From Mariniphaga sediminis (GTDB lineage Bacteria > Bacteroidota > Bacteroidia > Bacteroidales > Prolixibacteraceae): a DNA stretch of 64,000 bases. Positions 55,501 through 62,346 of this stretch are shown piece by piece. Under the pieces are notes generated by a model, which had not been told where the DNA came from, searched no databases, and saw only the letters and a program-made list of their open reading frames with translations. The first letter of the stretch is position 1; each line of letters starts with the position of its first letter. The position numbers were made by a program, and so were the translations under genes. The stretch spans positions 1 to 64,000 of the forward strand of contig NZ_QWET01000007.1 of the NCBI RefSeq assembly GCF_003573545.1. Reading direction: 5' to 3'.

Positions 55501-55787
55501 ACAGCCACTCCTTCAAGCAGTAAAACCGGAGTAGCCTTTATTTCCGGATTCAACTTTTCCATTTCACTGGCCATTTCCTGCCGGAAGTAGCGTTCCCGCA
55601 CTGTTACCAAATGGGTTGTTTCGCCCAACCGGTAAAAGGCAGCCTGCTCCAAACTGTAGCGCACTGAGTCCCCAATGATGAGTGATCCGGTGAGGACAGT
55701 GGTACTTATAGCTACCCCCAGCGCTACCAGTAAATTGGCTTTCAGGTAGTGAAAAAACGATTTTATGATGTAGCTAAATTTCGTCAT
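52506..55787 (-). CDS. Large FtsX-like ABC transporter permease
   Basis: The 1093-aa inner-membrane protein has an N-terminal helix (LLVALGVAISTTVLTGSLIIGDSV), a large periplasmic MacB-like domain, then a FtsX-type helix group (about 500-700), a further helix region, a second periplasmic part, and a last FtsX group (about 960-1093, LSIFLALGALGMILGTVGLAVILARTILERRREL). The double FtsX unit in one chain means that a monomer may replace the usual dimer. With the LolD-like ATPase encoded 54 nt upstream it probably moves lipoproteins or another lipophilic substrate from the inner membrane. Confidence 0.85.
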   Translation of the reverse strand: MTKFSYIIKSFFHYLKANLLVALGVAISTTVLTGSLIIGDSVRYSLEQAAFYRLGETTHLVTVRERYFRQEMASEMEKLNPEIKATPVLLLEGVAVSGGGERRANRVQVAGVDKNFSKIANDTLFSHLKNNEIAISRNLAERLQVGQGDNLLVRVKKASLIPLNAPFVSDDESSISLRATIKKILTREELGRFSLKNSQSAPYNIFLSMERLNEMMDFSGKANNILVSSSLETNEIQKIVDQSLMPADAGLAVKRIEATGEMEISTHRVFMEPKVAQTLKQLPGANPVITYFVNEIEKTQENKSTANLLQSHSIPYSFVSSLSGKQLADNEIILNQWAADDLKTTPGDTIRLKYFEIGPLRKLINKKAKFVLKAIVPMSSQWADPTRMPYLPGLSNAGHCREWEAGVPINMDAIREKDEAYWNQWKGAPKAYISLTEASKLWKNRFGIYTAVRFPVEQYDASKFREAFSQEIHPADLGILVEPVREQGIQAARNGTDFSGLFLGLSFFILVAAIVLTALLFRLNLETRSAEVGILDSLGFKTKQVRSFFLLEGLVISLAGTLIGLALSVFYTSAVFRILNTLWFEIVRTNILLIRIYPATLVAGMGISLVVSLGAIFISLRRYQKQQTAPLQKRTKRLLKKQGYFLLNGLMYFSLGGSLIIFLFQIMVSNELNTGLFFLSGGLLLLGLLLAFRKVLARIGPQKPRQLKWHKLVWLNLPRNTGRSLTVVILFALGTFIVVSTGSNKLDLFANAEDKSSGTGGFLYFAETTMPVLYNLNDEGKRAEEGISENFTAVQFRKVEGDDASCLNLNRIKQPAILGVDPETLSGRFSFATRIAELGDREPWRALDTKFDDGSVPAIADQTVIQWGLGKNVGDELLYQNEQGDTLRLKLIAGTTPSVFQGYIIISNEHFLQHFPGNSGSHIFLIDGEAEKSPQIGDELQTLFRDYGWEMEPTARRLVEFYSVTNTYLSIFLALGALGMILGTVGLAVILARTILERRRELAIMQAIGFKTRQLFILLFSEYLVLLLSGVLIGCVAAVIATLPAFLSTHSDASPETVALVIALILGNGILWIAGLSWFSLRKKTLVNELQEE

Positions 55788-55841
55788 TCATTTTTATGTT
55801 TGACACTGTTGTCGTCCTGCAGCTGCCTGGCCTGTTAGTGT

Positions 55842-56531
55842 TTAACCTTTTAAGGAATCAACTAACTTCCCATTTTTTAGTTGAAATTTTTTATCCATAC
55901 AATCGGCCAGTGCAGTGGCGTGTGTAACGGTTATCAGCGTAACACCTTCTTCTGCGCTTAGCGTAAGGAGCAAATCGGTGAGGGCGTTGGCATTTTCCTC
56001 ATCCAGCGCCCCGGTGGGTTCATCGGCCAGCAAAAGTTCGGGCTTGTTTACAAGAGCCCTTACCACGGCCGTACGCTGGCATTCACCTCCTGAAAGTTGC
56101 GATGGCTTTTGGTTACGTTGCCCGGTAATTCCTACTTTTTCAATGAGGTATTCTGCCCATTCCTTTTGTTCCCGGGAAATACTTTTCCCTTGCGGAAGTA
56201 GTGGTAAAAGTACATTTTCAAATAATGTTAACTGAGGCAACAGGTGATGCATCTGAAAAATAAAACCCAGATGCTGATTCCGGAAACCGGCCAGTTCCTG
56301 TTTGGAATAGGAGGTAATATCTTTCCCCTTAAACAGTACCTTTCCTTCGCCGGGTGTATCCATGGCACCCATCAGGTTGAGCAGGGTCGTCTTTCCCGAA
56401 CCGCTGGGGCCGACAATGGAAATTTTATCGCCTTCGCTTACCTCCAGGTTCAACCCGTTTAAAACCGGACGGTAGCTGTGGGTGTTTGGTTCACCGTAGC
56501 CTTTTACTATGTTTTGCAGTTGTAGCAGCAT
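55842..56531 (-). CDS. LolD/MacB-type ABC transporter ATPase
   Basis: The 229-aa ATPase has Walker A GPSGSGKTT (residues about 41-49), signature LSGGECQRTAVVRAL, Walker B LLLADEPTGALD and the switch His in ITVTHATALADC. This places it in the MacB/LolD/FtsE branch that drives FtsX-like permeases. Its permease gene follows after 54 nt. It lies downstream of the lipoprotein and glycosyltransferase genes, probably in one operon. Confidence 0.92.
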   Translation of the reverse strand: MLLQLQNIVKGYGEPNTHSYRPVLNGLNLEVSEGDKISIVGPSGSGKTTLLNLMGAMDTPGEGKVLFKGKDITSYSKQELAGFRNQHLGFIFQMHHLLPQLTLFENVLLPLLPQGKSISREQKEWAEYLIEKVGITGQRNQKPSQLSGGECQRTAVVRALVNKPELLLADEPTGALDEENANALTDLLLTLSAEEGVTLITVTHATALADCMDKKFQLKNGKLVDSLKG

Positions 56532-56576
56532 ATTCTTCAGTCAGTTTTATTTACATACGTTGACTATGTTCAGTAT

Positions 56577-56957
56577 TTATTCTCTTTTTTCAATGCAAGT
56601 AATTATTATTCTTCTGTAACTACATTGTTCTGCCTTTTCATAATCCAGGTATATAGGGATAGGAAACTCTCTATCTTCTGCTGGTCCAAGGATTTCTTCG
56701 AAATTTGGTATGTGATCAGTCAAAAATGTTTGTCCATTAATTTCTATTTTATAGCCCCCGCAACAACCACACCTTGTGTGGTCCACTCCAGTAATAACTC
56801 CCATATAATCGCAATTGGAATTTTTTACGACGGCTCTTTCTCTCAAATTGTTTTGCTCTACAACTGGATGGTTGTCCGTTGGTATTGCCAGATATGCAGT
56901 GCATCCAGGCACATTCAACGATATTAAAATTCCAATTAGTCGTAATCGATATTTCAT
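56577..56957 (-). CDS. Small lipoprotein with CGCC motif, unknown
   Basis: The 126-aa protein has a lipoprotein signal (LIGILISLNVPGC, lipid Cys about 19). The mature part has a notable cysteine cluster DHTRCGCCGGYKIEING and two later cysteines (EQCSYRR, IITC), a pattern that may hold a metal or form disulfides. I do not recognise a family. It starts 3 nt after the glycosyltransferase stop and stands before the LolD-like ATPase gene, so it is within that operon. Being between otherwise conserved-looking genes, it may be an accessory insertion. Confidence 0.6.
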   Translation of the reverse strand: MKYRLRLIGILISLNVPGCTAYLAIPTDNHPVVEQNNLRERAVVKNSNCDYMGVITGVDHTRCGCCGGYKIEINGQTFLTDHIPNFEEILGPAEDREFPIPIYLDYEKAEQCSYRRIIITCIEKRE

Positions 56958-56960
56958 TTT

Positions 56961-58262
56961 TTATTGCCTTTGCCCATATTGAACACAACTTTTGTATAAA
57001 GTTATAATTTCTTCCGCATGATTTTGGATATTGAATTTTTCTTTTACACCGCTATAACCAGCCTGACTGAGTTGCTCCAGCTTTTCAGAATCGGATAGCA
57101 GTTTAGCCCAGGTTTCGCTCAGCTTTTCCGGAGTGTTTGGCTGATATATTATACCGCCCCCTGCGAGTTCCGCAATTTCAGGGAAAGCCCCCAATGCCGG
57201 CTGGACGACCGGGACGCCTGATGCCATCGACTCCAGCAGGTAAATTCCAAATGCTTCGCCTATGCGTACCGGCACCGAAATCAACGCTACGTTTTTAAAG
57301 AATTCGTGTACCGCTTCGTCTTCAAATTCCGGTAGTATTTCAAAAAAATCGTTGAGGTTGTTTTTCTTTATTTTTCGTTTCTGTTCTTTTATAAATTTTG
57401 AGTCATCGCCCGTTGAGCCTCCTGTTGCCATAAGTTTGACATCCTCAAAACCGGGTTGCTTTTTCAGTTCGATAAAGGCATCTACCACAATGTCAAAACC
57501 GTTTTCATAACACATCCGGGAAATGTATCCTACATTGCGTGGTTTTTTTGAGGCAGAGATGAAGGTGTAATCATTCACTTCCACTCCGAGATGAATAGTT
57601 TGCACCTTTTCTTCCGGTAGTTTCATGCTTTTTTTCATTTTCTCTGCAAAAAAATCACTTACGGCTACCAGCATATCTACATCTTCGGAACGTGTGTGCA
57701 TCAGGTTCCAGATTTTCTCGCGGAAGGTGGGATGTACCGCGTCCACCCACACATCTTCGTCCTGCAATGAACAGACTACCGGAACACCGATTTTTTCCTT
57801 CAGCCGTTTGGCAAGTCCCAGCAGCAGTGCATTAGACAGGTGAATGATATCGGGTTTGCAATGTTCGGCAATCCAGGACACCATGTGTTCCAGTTCTTCC
57901 TTTTGTTTGCCTTGCTCTCCCAGTAACATGGAAATGGTCATATCTTCCAGTCCGCTGGCCCGTGTGGAGCCTGCCATGGACGCGGCGAGCTTCATCATGG
58001 GTTTGGAGTTGAGTAAATTGTCAAACCATTTTGGGGCTTTCCGAAAAACAGGGAAAACCTGTTTTAGATAAGTGCTGATGGCACCGTAAAAGATCGGAAC
58101 ATCAGAAATATCATGTTCATCGGCAAACAACGGGAGGTACATGGGAATTTTGGTCACCTGATGTCCTTCGGCGCGCAAGGCATTAAAATACTTGCTGTCG
58201 CGTAAGCAGTTGCCGCAGTAGAAACTACCTCCTGAACCCGGTATAATCTGGATGATATTCAT
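56961..58262 (-). CDS. Glycosyltransferase family 4-like protein
   Basis: The 433-aa protein with two Rossmann-like lobes is a GT-B enzyme. The N-lobe begins IIQIIPGSGGSFYCGNCLRD, with HLSNALLLGLAKRLKEKIG and VSDFFAEKMKKSM. The C-lobe has the GT4 nucleotide-sugar site EAFGIYLLESMASGVPVV with the E-x7-E pattern. It should transfer a sugar from an activated donor at the inner face of the inner membrane. It lies between the propeller protein and the ABC transporter genes. The acceptor is unknown. Confidence 0.88.
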   Translation of the reverse strand: MNIIQIIPGSGGSFYCGNCLRDSKYFNALRAEGHQVTKIPMYLPLFADEHDISDVPIFYGAISTYLKQVFPVFRKAPKWFDNLLNSKPMMKLAASMAGSTRASGLEDMTISMLLGEQGKQKEELEHMVSWIAEHCKPDIIHLSNALLLGLAKRLKEKIGVPVVCSLQDEDVWVDAVHPTFREKIWNLMHTRSEDVDMLVAVSDFFAEKMKKSMKLPEEKVQTIHLGVEVNDYTFISASKKPRNVGYISRMCYENGFDIVVDAFIELKKQPGFEDVKLMATGGSTGDDSKFIKEQKRKIKKNNLNDFFEILPEFEDEAVHEFFKNVALISVPVRIGEAFGIYLLESMASGVPVVQPALGAFPEIAELAGGGIIYQPNTPEKLSETWAKLLSDSEKLEQLSQAGYSGVKEKFNIQNHAEEIITLYKSCVQYGQRQ

Positions 58263-58319
58263 TTTCTGTTTTTTTTAACCACCGCGACGCAAAAAATGTT
58301 GCGCCTTACGGTTAATGTT

Positions 58320-59441
58320 TCAGTTTCCAAAACAATACACCAAACCATCGTAAGCGCCTACATATATCCGATCGCCTGCAACGGCCGGGTTGCTGATAAT
58401 CTGGCTGCCTATTTCATACGTCCACACAACTTTTCCGTCAAATAAACCGACCAGCACCAAATCGCCACGCATATTGGGCACAATCACTTTGTCTTTCGTT
58501 ACTACCGGCGAGGCTTCCACCCGGCTTCCTGTATTGTATTCCCAAAGCTTCTCCCCGTTGTTTTTATTAAAACAGTACAAAAGTTTATTGTGGTTGGCGA
58601 TGAAAATGCGGTCGCCCGAAATAGCCGGGGAGGCCAGAAAAGGCAGGTTTGTTTCAGTATCTTCCCACACCCAGGTAGTTTTTCCCTCTGCGATGTCCAC
58701 CTCAAAAAAACGACCATCGTAATCACCGAGATACGCTTTTCCGCTTTCTACTGCCGGCGATCCGGGAACATAAGTAGCCACATCAATTTTTTTATCGGCT
58801 TTTCCGGTTTGCACGTCCACTACATGTAAAAAACCATCGCAGCCGCCGAAAAATATCTTTCCGTTCTGGCAGGCGGCTGCCCCGTTAATAAAATTGTCCG
58901 ATTCATATTTCCACTTCGCCGTTCCGGTATTAGCATCCACACAATGCAGGTAGTAATCATAACTTCCCACAAAAATATAGGTGGTGCCCCCATCTTCCCA
59001 CCAGTTTGCTGAACCGATAATCTGGTTGTCAGTTTTGTATTCCCATTTTTTTTCTCCGGAATTTAAATCGAGGGCAAACAGGCTTCCGTCCAGATTACCC
59101 GCATAAACCGTATTTTTGTGAATAAGCGCCGGGGCCTCAATTGCATTTCCGGTTTCAAACTTCCAAAGAAGTTTTCCTTCCAGGCTGAGGCAATAAATCA
59201 ACCCGTCGGTGGAGCCAATCACTACCTTCCCCTGATCAATTACCGGTGCCGATTTGATGTTGTCGCCCGTTTGAAAAGTCCATAGAAGTTTGGGGTGATC
59301 CGGGATTTTGGCACCGGAAATCCCATTGAGCTGCTGATTCCCCCTGAATATTGCCCAGGAGCTGGATGACTGGGCAAAAGTGTGGTGTGCAAGCAGCAAA
59401 AATAAAAAGGTAAATAATGTATTTAATCGAATCATTTTCAT
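58320..59441 (-). CDS. Secreted PQQ-type beta-propeller protein (BamB-like)
   Basis: About 373 aa from MKMIRLNTLF, with a signal peptide (FTFLFLLLAHHTFA). The rest consists of seven to eight repeats of the PQQ-enzyme type, each with a GxxxDGxxxxL/VD...GxxxWxyxT pattern (for example GNLDGSLFALDLNSGEKKWEYKT). Such propellers mostly serve as scaffolds, as in BamB; the PQQ-dehydrogenase catalytic residues are not seen. The open frame to 59483 reads through the hairpin repeat and is rejected; a start two residues later (59435) is possible. It is the first gene of the GT/ABC group. Confidence 0.88.
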   Translation of the reverse strand: MKMIRLNTLFTFLFLLLAHHTFAQSSSSWAIFRGNQQLNGISGAKIPDHPKLLWTFQTGDNIKSAPVIDQGKVVIGSTDGLIYCLSLEGKLLWKFETGNAIEAPALIHKNTVYAGNLDGSLFALDLNSGEKKWEYKTDNQIIGSANWWEDGGTTYIFVGSYDYYLHCVDANTGTAKWKYESDNFINGAAACQNGKIFFGGCDGFLHVVDVQTGKADKKIDVATYVPGSPAVESGKAYLGDYDGRFFEVDIAEGKTTWVWEDTETNLPFLASPAISGDRIFIANHNKLLYCFNKNNGEKLWEYNTGSRVEASPVVTKDKVIVPNMRGDLVLVGLFDGKVVWTYEIGSQIISNPAVAGDRIYVGAYDGLVYCFGN

Positions 59442-59448
59442 CGGATTA

Positions 59449-59535
59449 TTGAACCCCTCCGGGGTTCCTGTTTCTCTCTGCATGTGTTCCGCAGGTTGTA
59501 CCTGCGGCTATTGTTGTTGAACCCTCCGGGTTCCG
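59449..59535. repeat. Short relative of the hairpin-rich repeat
   Basis: It shows the same order of parts as the long repeats: TTGAACCCCTCCGGGGTTC hairpin, spacer, GCAGGTTGTACCTGC hairpin, then GGCTATTGTTGTTGAACCCTCCGGGTTC. In the long copies the parts are TTGAACCC...GGGGTTC, TGGGTTTTACCC, GGCTATTATTGTTTAATCCCTTTCGGGA. It lies just upstream of the propeller gene. Confidence 0.6.
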
Positions 59536-59585
59536 GTTTGTATTGTCATTCGACCAATTGCTTCTCCATAACACTTATTGTGTTT

Positions 59586-61136
59586 TCATTTTTGTTTCAG
59601 CTCAATGGCCCCTGTCGGACAGCCTTTGGCTACTTTCAGGGCAGTTTCCGTAAGCGCCTGTTTCAGCTCTTCATTGAATGGCACTCCGATTTCCACATCA
59701 AACCCGCGGCCAATGTATGTGAACCCGAATCGTTCCCCGTATTTTTCCGTAAGCCGGACACAAATGCCACATTTAATACATTTTTGTGGCTCGTAAATCA
59801 GGGAGGTGTGGGTATTCAGCTTTGTAATTTTACGGCGCTCACTGGTTTTAAAGCGGCGCTGATCGACCTGATAGCGATCGGAGTAAATCCGAAGCTTACA
59901 ATCATCGATAGCCCGGCAGTCACAATGCAGGCAACGTTGAGCCTCGGCAATGGCTTCTTCGCGTGAAAATCCGTCCGTCCCCATATTTTCAGGAAACACT
60001 CTTTTTCTTTCAACCGATTCTTTCAGGTATTCCGAAAACTCTTCGTTCACCAGTTTGCCAAACCGTGAGTTAAAGATGCGCGGTTCGCCTTTTACGGGTT
60101 GGTTGTTCAGATATTGCCAAACAGAAAATGCCACTTCCTTTCCCTGACCCACCGAACGCACTGCTAGTCGGGATGTTCGCAGGGCATTGCCGATGGCAAA
60201 TACATTTTCAGCCGAAGTCTGGTAGGTGTTTCTGTCAGCTTCAATTCCTTTCGGAGTGGTGTTTAATCCAAATACTTCTGCATTTTCAGAAACGGAGCCG
60301 GTGGCAATCACAAAAGCATCAAACTCATTCTGCATGATTCGAAACATTTCAGTATTGATTGTTTTTCCCCCGTGAAAATCGACTCCGGTTTTTAAGATGG
60401 TTTCAATCTCTTTATCGAGTACTTCCCGTGGCAGCTTTTCTTCACTGATTTCCGTCCGGATTTGGCCGCCAGCTTTTTCGGCTTTGTCAAATAGTGTAAC
60501 CTGTATTCCTCTTAGCTGCAAATAATAGGCTGCTGACAAACCTGCGGGGCCGGCGCCAATTACAGCTACTTTCCAGTCTGTTTTTGGAGCAGGAATGATT
60601 TTCGGTTCCATCCCTTCATCACCCACATACCGTTTGAGCAGGCAGATAGAAACTGCTTCATCTACCGTTTTGCGGTGACAGGCACCTTCACAAGGAGCCG
60701 GACAAATGCGTCCTAAAACGGCCGGTAAGGCAATGTCACGTTTTACAACCTCCAGCGCGTCATCAAACTTTCCGGCGGCAATCAGCCTGTTCATTAGCGG
60801 AATGTTCATGTGGGCCGGACAGGCAATGTGGCAGGGCGCTTCACAGTCGCCTACATGTTCGCTGAGCAGCAGTTCCAGCGCCGTTTTTCGGGCTTCAACT
60901 ACTTCATCATCGTCGGTAACCACATCCATATGCTCAGCAGCCTGAATGGAACAAGAAGGAAAAAGCTTGCCATTTCTGGTATCTTTCACGAGGCAAAGCA
61001 TGCACGATGTAAAGTGCTCCAGCTCGTCATGCCAGCACAGGTTGGGAACTTCTATACCCACCTGCTGTGCGGCTTTCATCACCGAAGTGCCTTCTTCCAC
61101 CCGAACTTCCTTGTTATTTATTTTTAGTGTAATCAT
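59586..61136 (-). CDS. Fe-S/FAD oxidoreductase subunit without NAD(P) domain
   Basis: The 516-aa protein starts with a [2Fe-2S] ferredoxin-like domain (1-80; C34, then SCMLC and SCS). A GltD/NfnB-type double [4Fe-4S] region follows (CEAPCHIACP, CPAPCEGACHR; about 95-165), then a FAD-binding Rossmann fold (VAVIGAGPAGLSAAYYL). The second Rossmann unit for NAD(P), normally inserted about here, is missing: FVIATGS is followed soon by TSAENVFAIGNA. The C-terminus holds CIKCGICVR and KGCPTGAI. It probably receives electrons from the NuoF-like subunit encoded upstream and passes them to ferredoxin or an Fe-S enzyme. Partners are inferred. Confidence 0.82.
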   Translation of the reverse strand: MITLKINNKEVRVEEGTSVMKAAQQVGIEVPNLCWHDELEHFTSCMLCLVKDTRNGKLFPSCSIQAAEHMDVVTDDDEVVEARKTALELLLSEHVGDCEAPCHIACPAHMNIPLMNRLIAAGKFDDALEVVKRDIALPAVLGRICPAPCEGACHRKTVDEAVSICLLKRYVGDEGMEPKIIPAPKTDWKVAVIGAGPAGLSAAYYLQLRGIQVTLFDKAEKAGGQIRTEISEEKLPREVLDKEIETILKTGVDFHGGKTINTEMFRIMQNEFDAFVIATGSVSENAEVFGLNTTPKGIEADRNTYQTSAENVFAIGNALRTSRLAVRSVGQGKEVAFSVWQYLNNQPVKGEPRIFNSRFGKLVNEEFSEYLKESVERKRVFPENMGTDGFSREEAIAEAQRCLHCDCRAIDDCKLRIYSDRYQVDQRRFKTSERRKITKLNTHTSLIYEPQKCIKCGICVRLTEKYGERFGFTYIGRGFDVEIGVPFNEELKQALTETALKVAKGCPTGAIELKQK

Positions 61137-61223
61137 GTTTTTGTTTACAAAGGCGCCGGAAACGTTCCCTTTATCTATTCCCGAAAACCCGGTGCTTTCG
61201 GTTTTAGAGGCAAAATCAAAAGC

Positions 61224-62300
61224 TTATCGTATTCGTTTTCGTATGGCCGGATAAAGATTTTCGGCGATTCTCAGAAAACCCATATCGGTTAAATGAACTC
61301 CATCTACTGTTGCTTCATTATCGTCTCCAATCAGTTTGTCTGCCTTTACGTAGTAAATATTTTTGTCTCCGTCTTTTTTCCTTTCCTGAAAGATTCGCTT
61401 CAGCGTTGCATTTTCTTCCTGTATTGCTTCAAATACTTTCTGATCAAAATGCATGTGCGGGTAAAAAATATTCTCAACAAGAATGATTGGTGTTTCAGGT
61501 TTCTTTTCCCGGATAATTTCCAGGAACCGGGAATAATTTTTATTCATTAGCGCTACATCCACATTAGGCAAACAATCAATTACAAAACAAGAGGCAGGGA
61601 TAGAAGCCATTGCTTCGGCAATCTCAAGATCGAGCCTTCCATTTCCACTGAATCCCAGATTAATAATTTCCCGGTCAAGCATCCGCGATAAAATATTGGG
61701 ATACGACATGCCGGCCCTGGAAGCACAGCCCCCCTGGGTGATACTGGTTCCGTAAAATACGACAGGACTTCCTGTTTGCGGAGAATTAACCATGGGAGGA
61801 TTAATCTCCGAATCCATTGTTACTCCAATTTCCAGACTTTTTAATCCGTCGTAAAGCGGTAAGTAGAGCATGTATTCCATCTCCTCGCCAGGCATGTTTT
61901 TGATAATCACAGCCGTGGTGGATTTTTCTTTCGGCCGGGCAGAATTAACAAATTGCCACTTTCCGTTTTTCAGGCAGTACAAGTCCAGCCCTTTTATACC
62001 GGTCATTGTAAAGTGGTTCATGAACACATCCTTTGTAACTTCCCACTTTGCTGCAATTAATGGAGAGTTTGTGCGAAAGCGAATGGCTAAGCCACTCGGG
62101 TTTTTCGATAATCCCCAAACCGGGGGGCGGGTTATTTTTTCCAGGCTGGCCGGCAACCGTTCGTAACGCGTTTGGGTATCGTCAAATCCTTTTCCAATAA
62201 CCGGCAGCGTGGCTGCATCTACATATTTTAAACTGTCGACAGAAGACGTTAATCCAATAATGGGTAAAAACAAAGCAATAATCACCAACAAATTTCTCAT
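61224..62300 (-). CDS. Secreted SGNH/GDSL-family hydrolase
   Basis: The product is 358 aa from MRNLLVIIALFLPIIGLTSS, a signal sequence. An N-terminal beta-domain (about 20-175) precedes an SGNH hydrolase (about 180-358): block I VVFYGTSITQGGCAS (catalytic Ser in GTS), block II NLGFSGNGRLD (Gly), block III DCLPNVD (Asn), and block V VDGVHLTDMGF (Asp/His). The likely role is removal of acetyl groups from carbohydrates. It sits between the NuoF-like and Fe-S/FAD genes, which it does not obviously serve, and so looks inserted. The ORF extension to 62327 lacks a signal and is not used. Confidence 0.87.
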   Translation of the reverse strand: MRNLLVIIALFLPIIGLTSSVDSLKYVDAATLPVIGKGFDDTQTRYERLPASLEKITRPPVWGLSKNPSGLAIRFRTNSPLIAAKWEVTKDVFMNHFTMTGIKGLDLYCLKNGKWQFVNSARPKEKSTTAVIIKNMPGEEMEYMLYLPLYDGLKSLEIGVTMDSEINPPMVNSPQTGSPVVFYGTSITQGGCASRAGMSYPNILSRMLDREIINLGFSGNGRLDLEIAEAMASIPASCFVIDCLPNVDVALMNKNYSRFLEIIREKKPETPIILVENIFYPHMHFDQKVFEAIQEENATLKRIFQERKKDGDKNIYYVKADKLIGDDNEATVDGVHLTDMGFLRIAENLYPAIRKRIR

Positions 62301-62346
62301 TCTATTCAATTTTTTATATCTGTACAAAATATAAATTTTTTAATTA

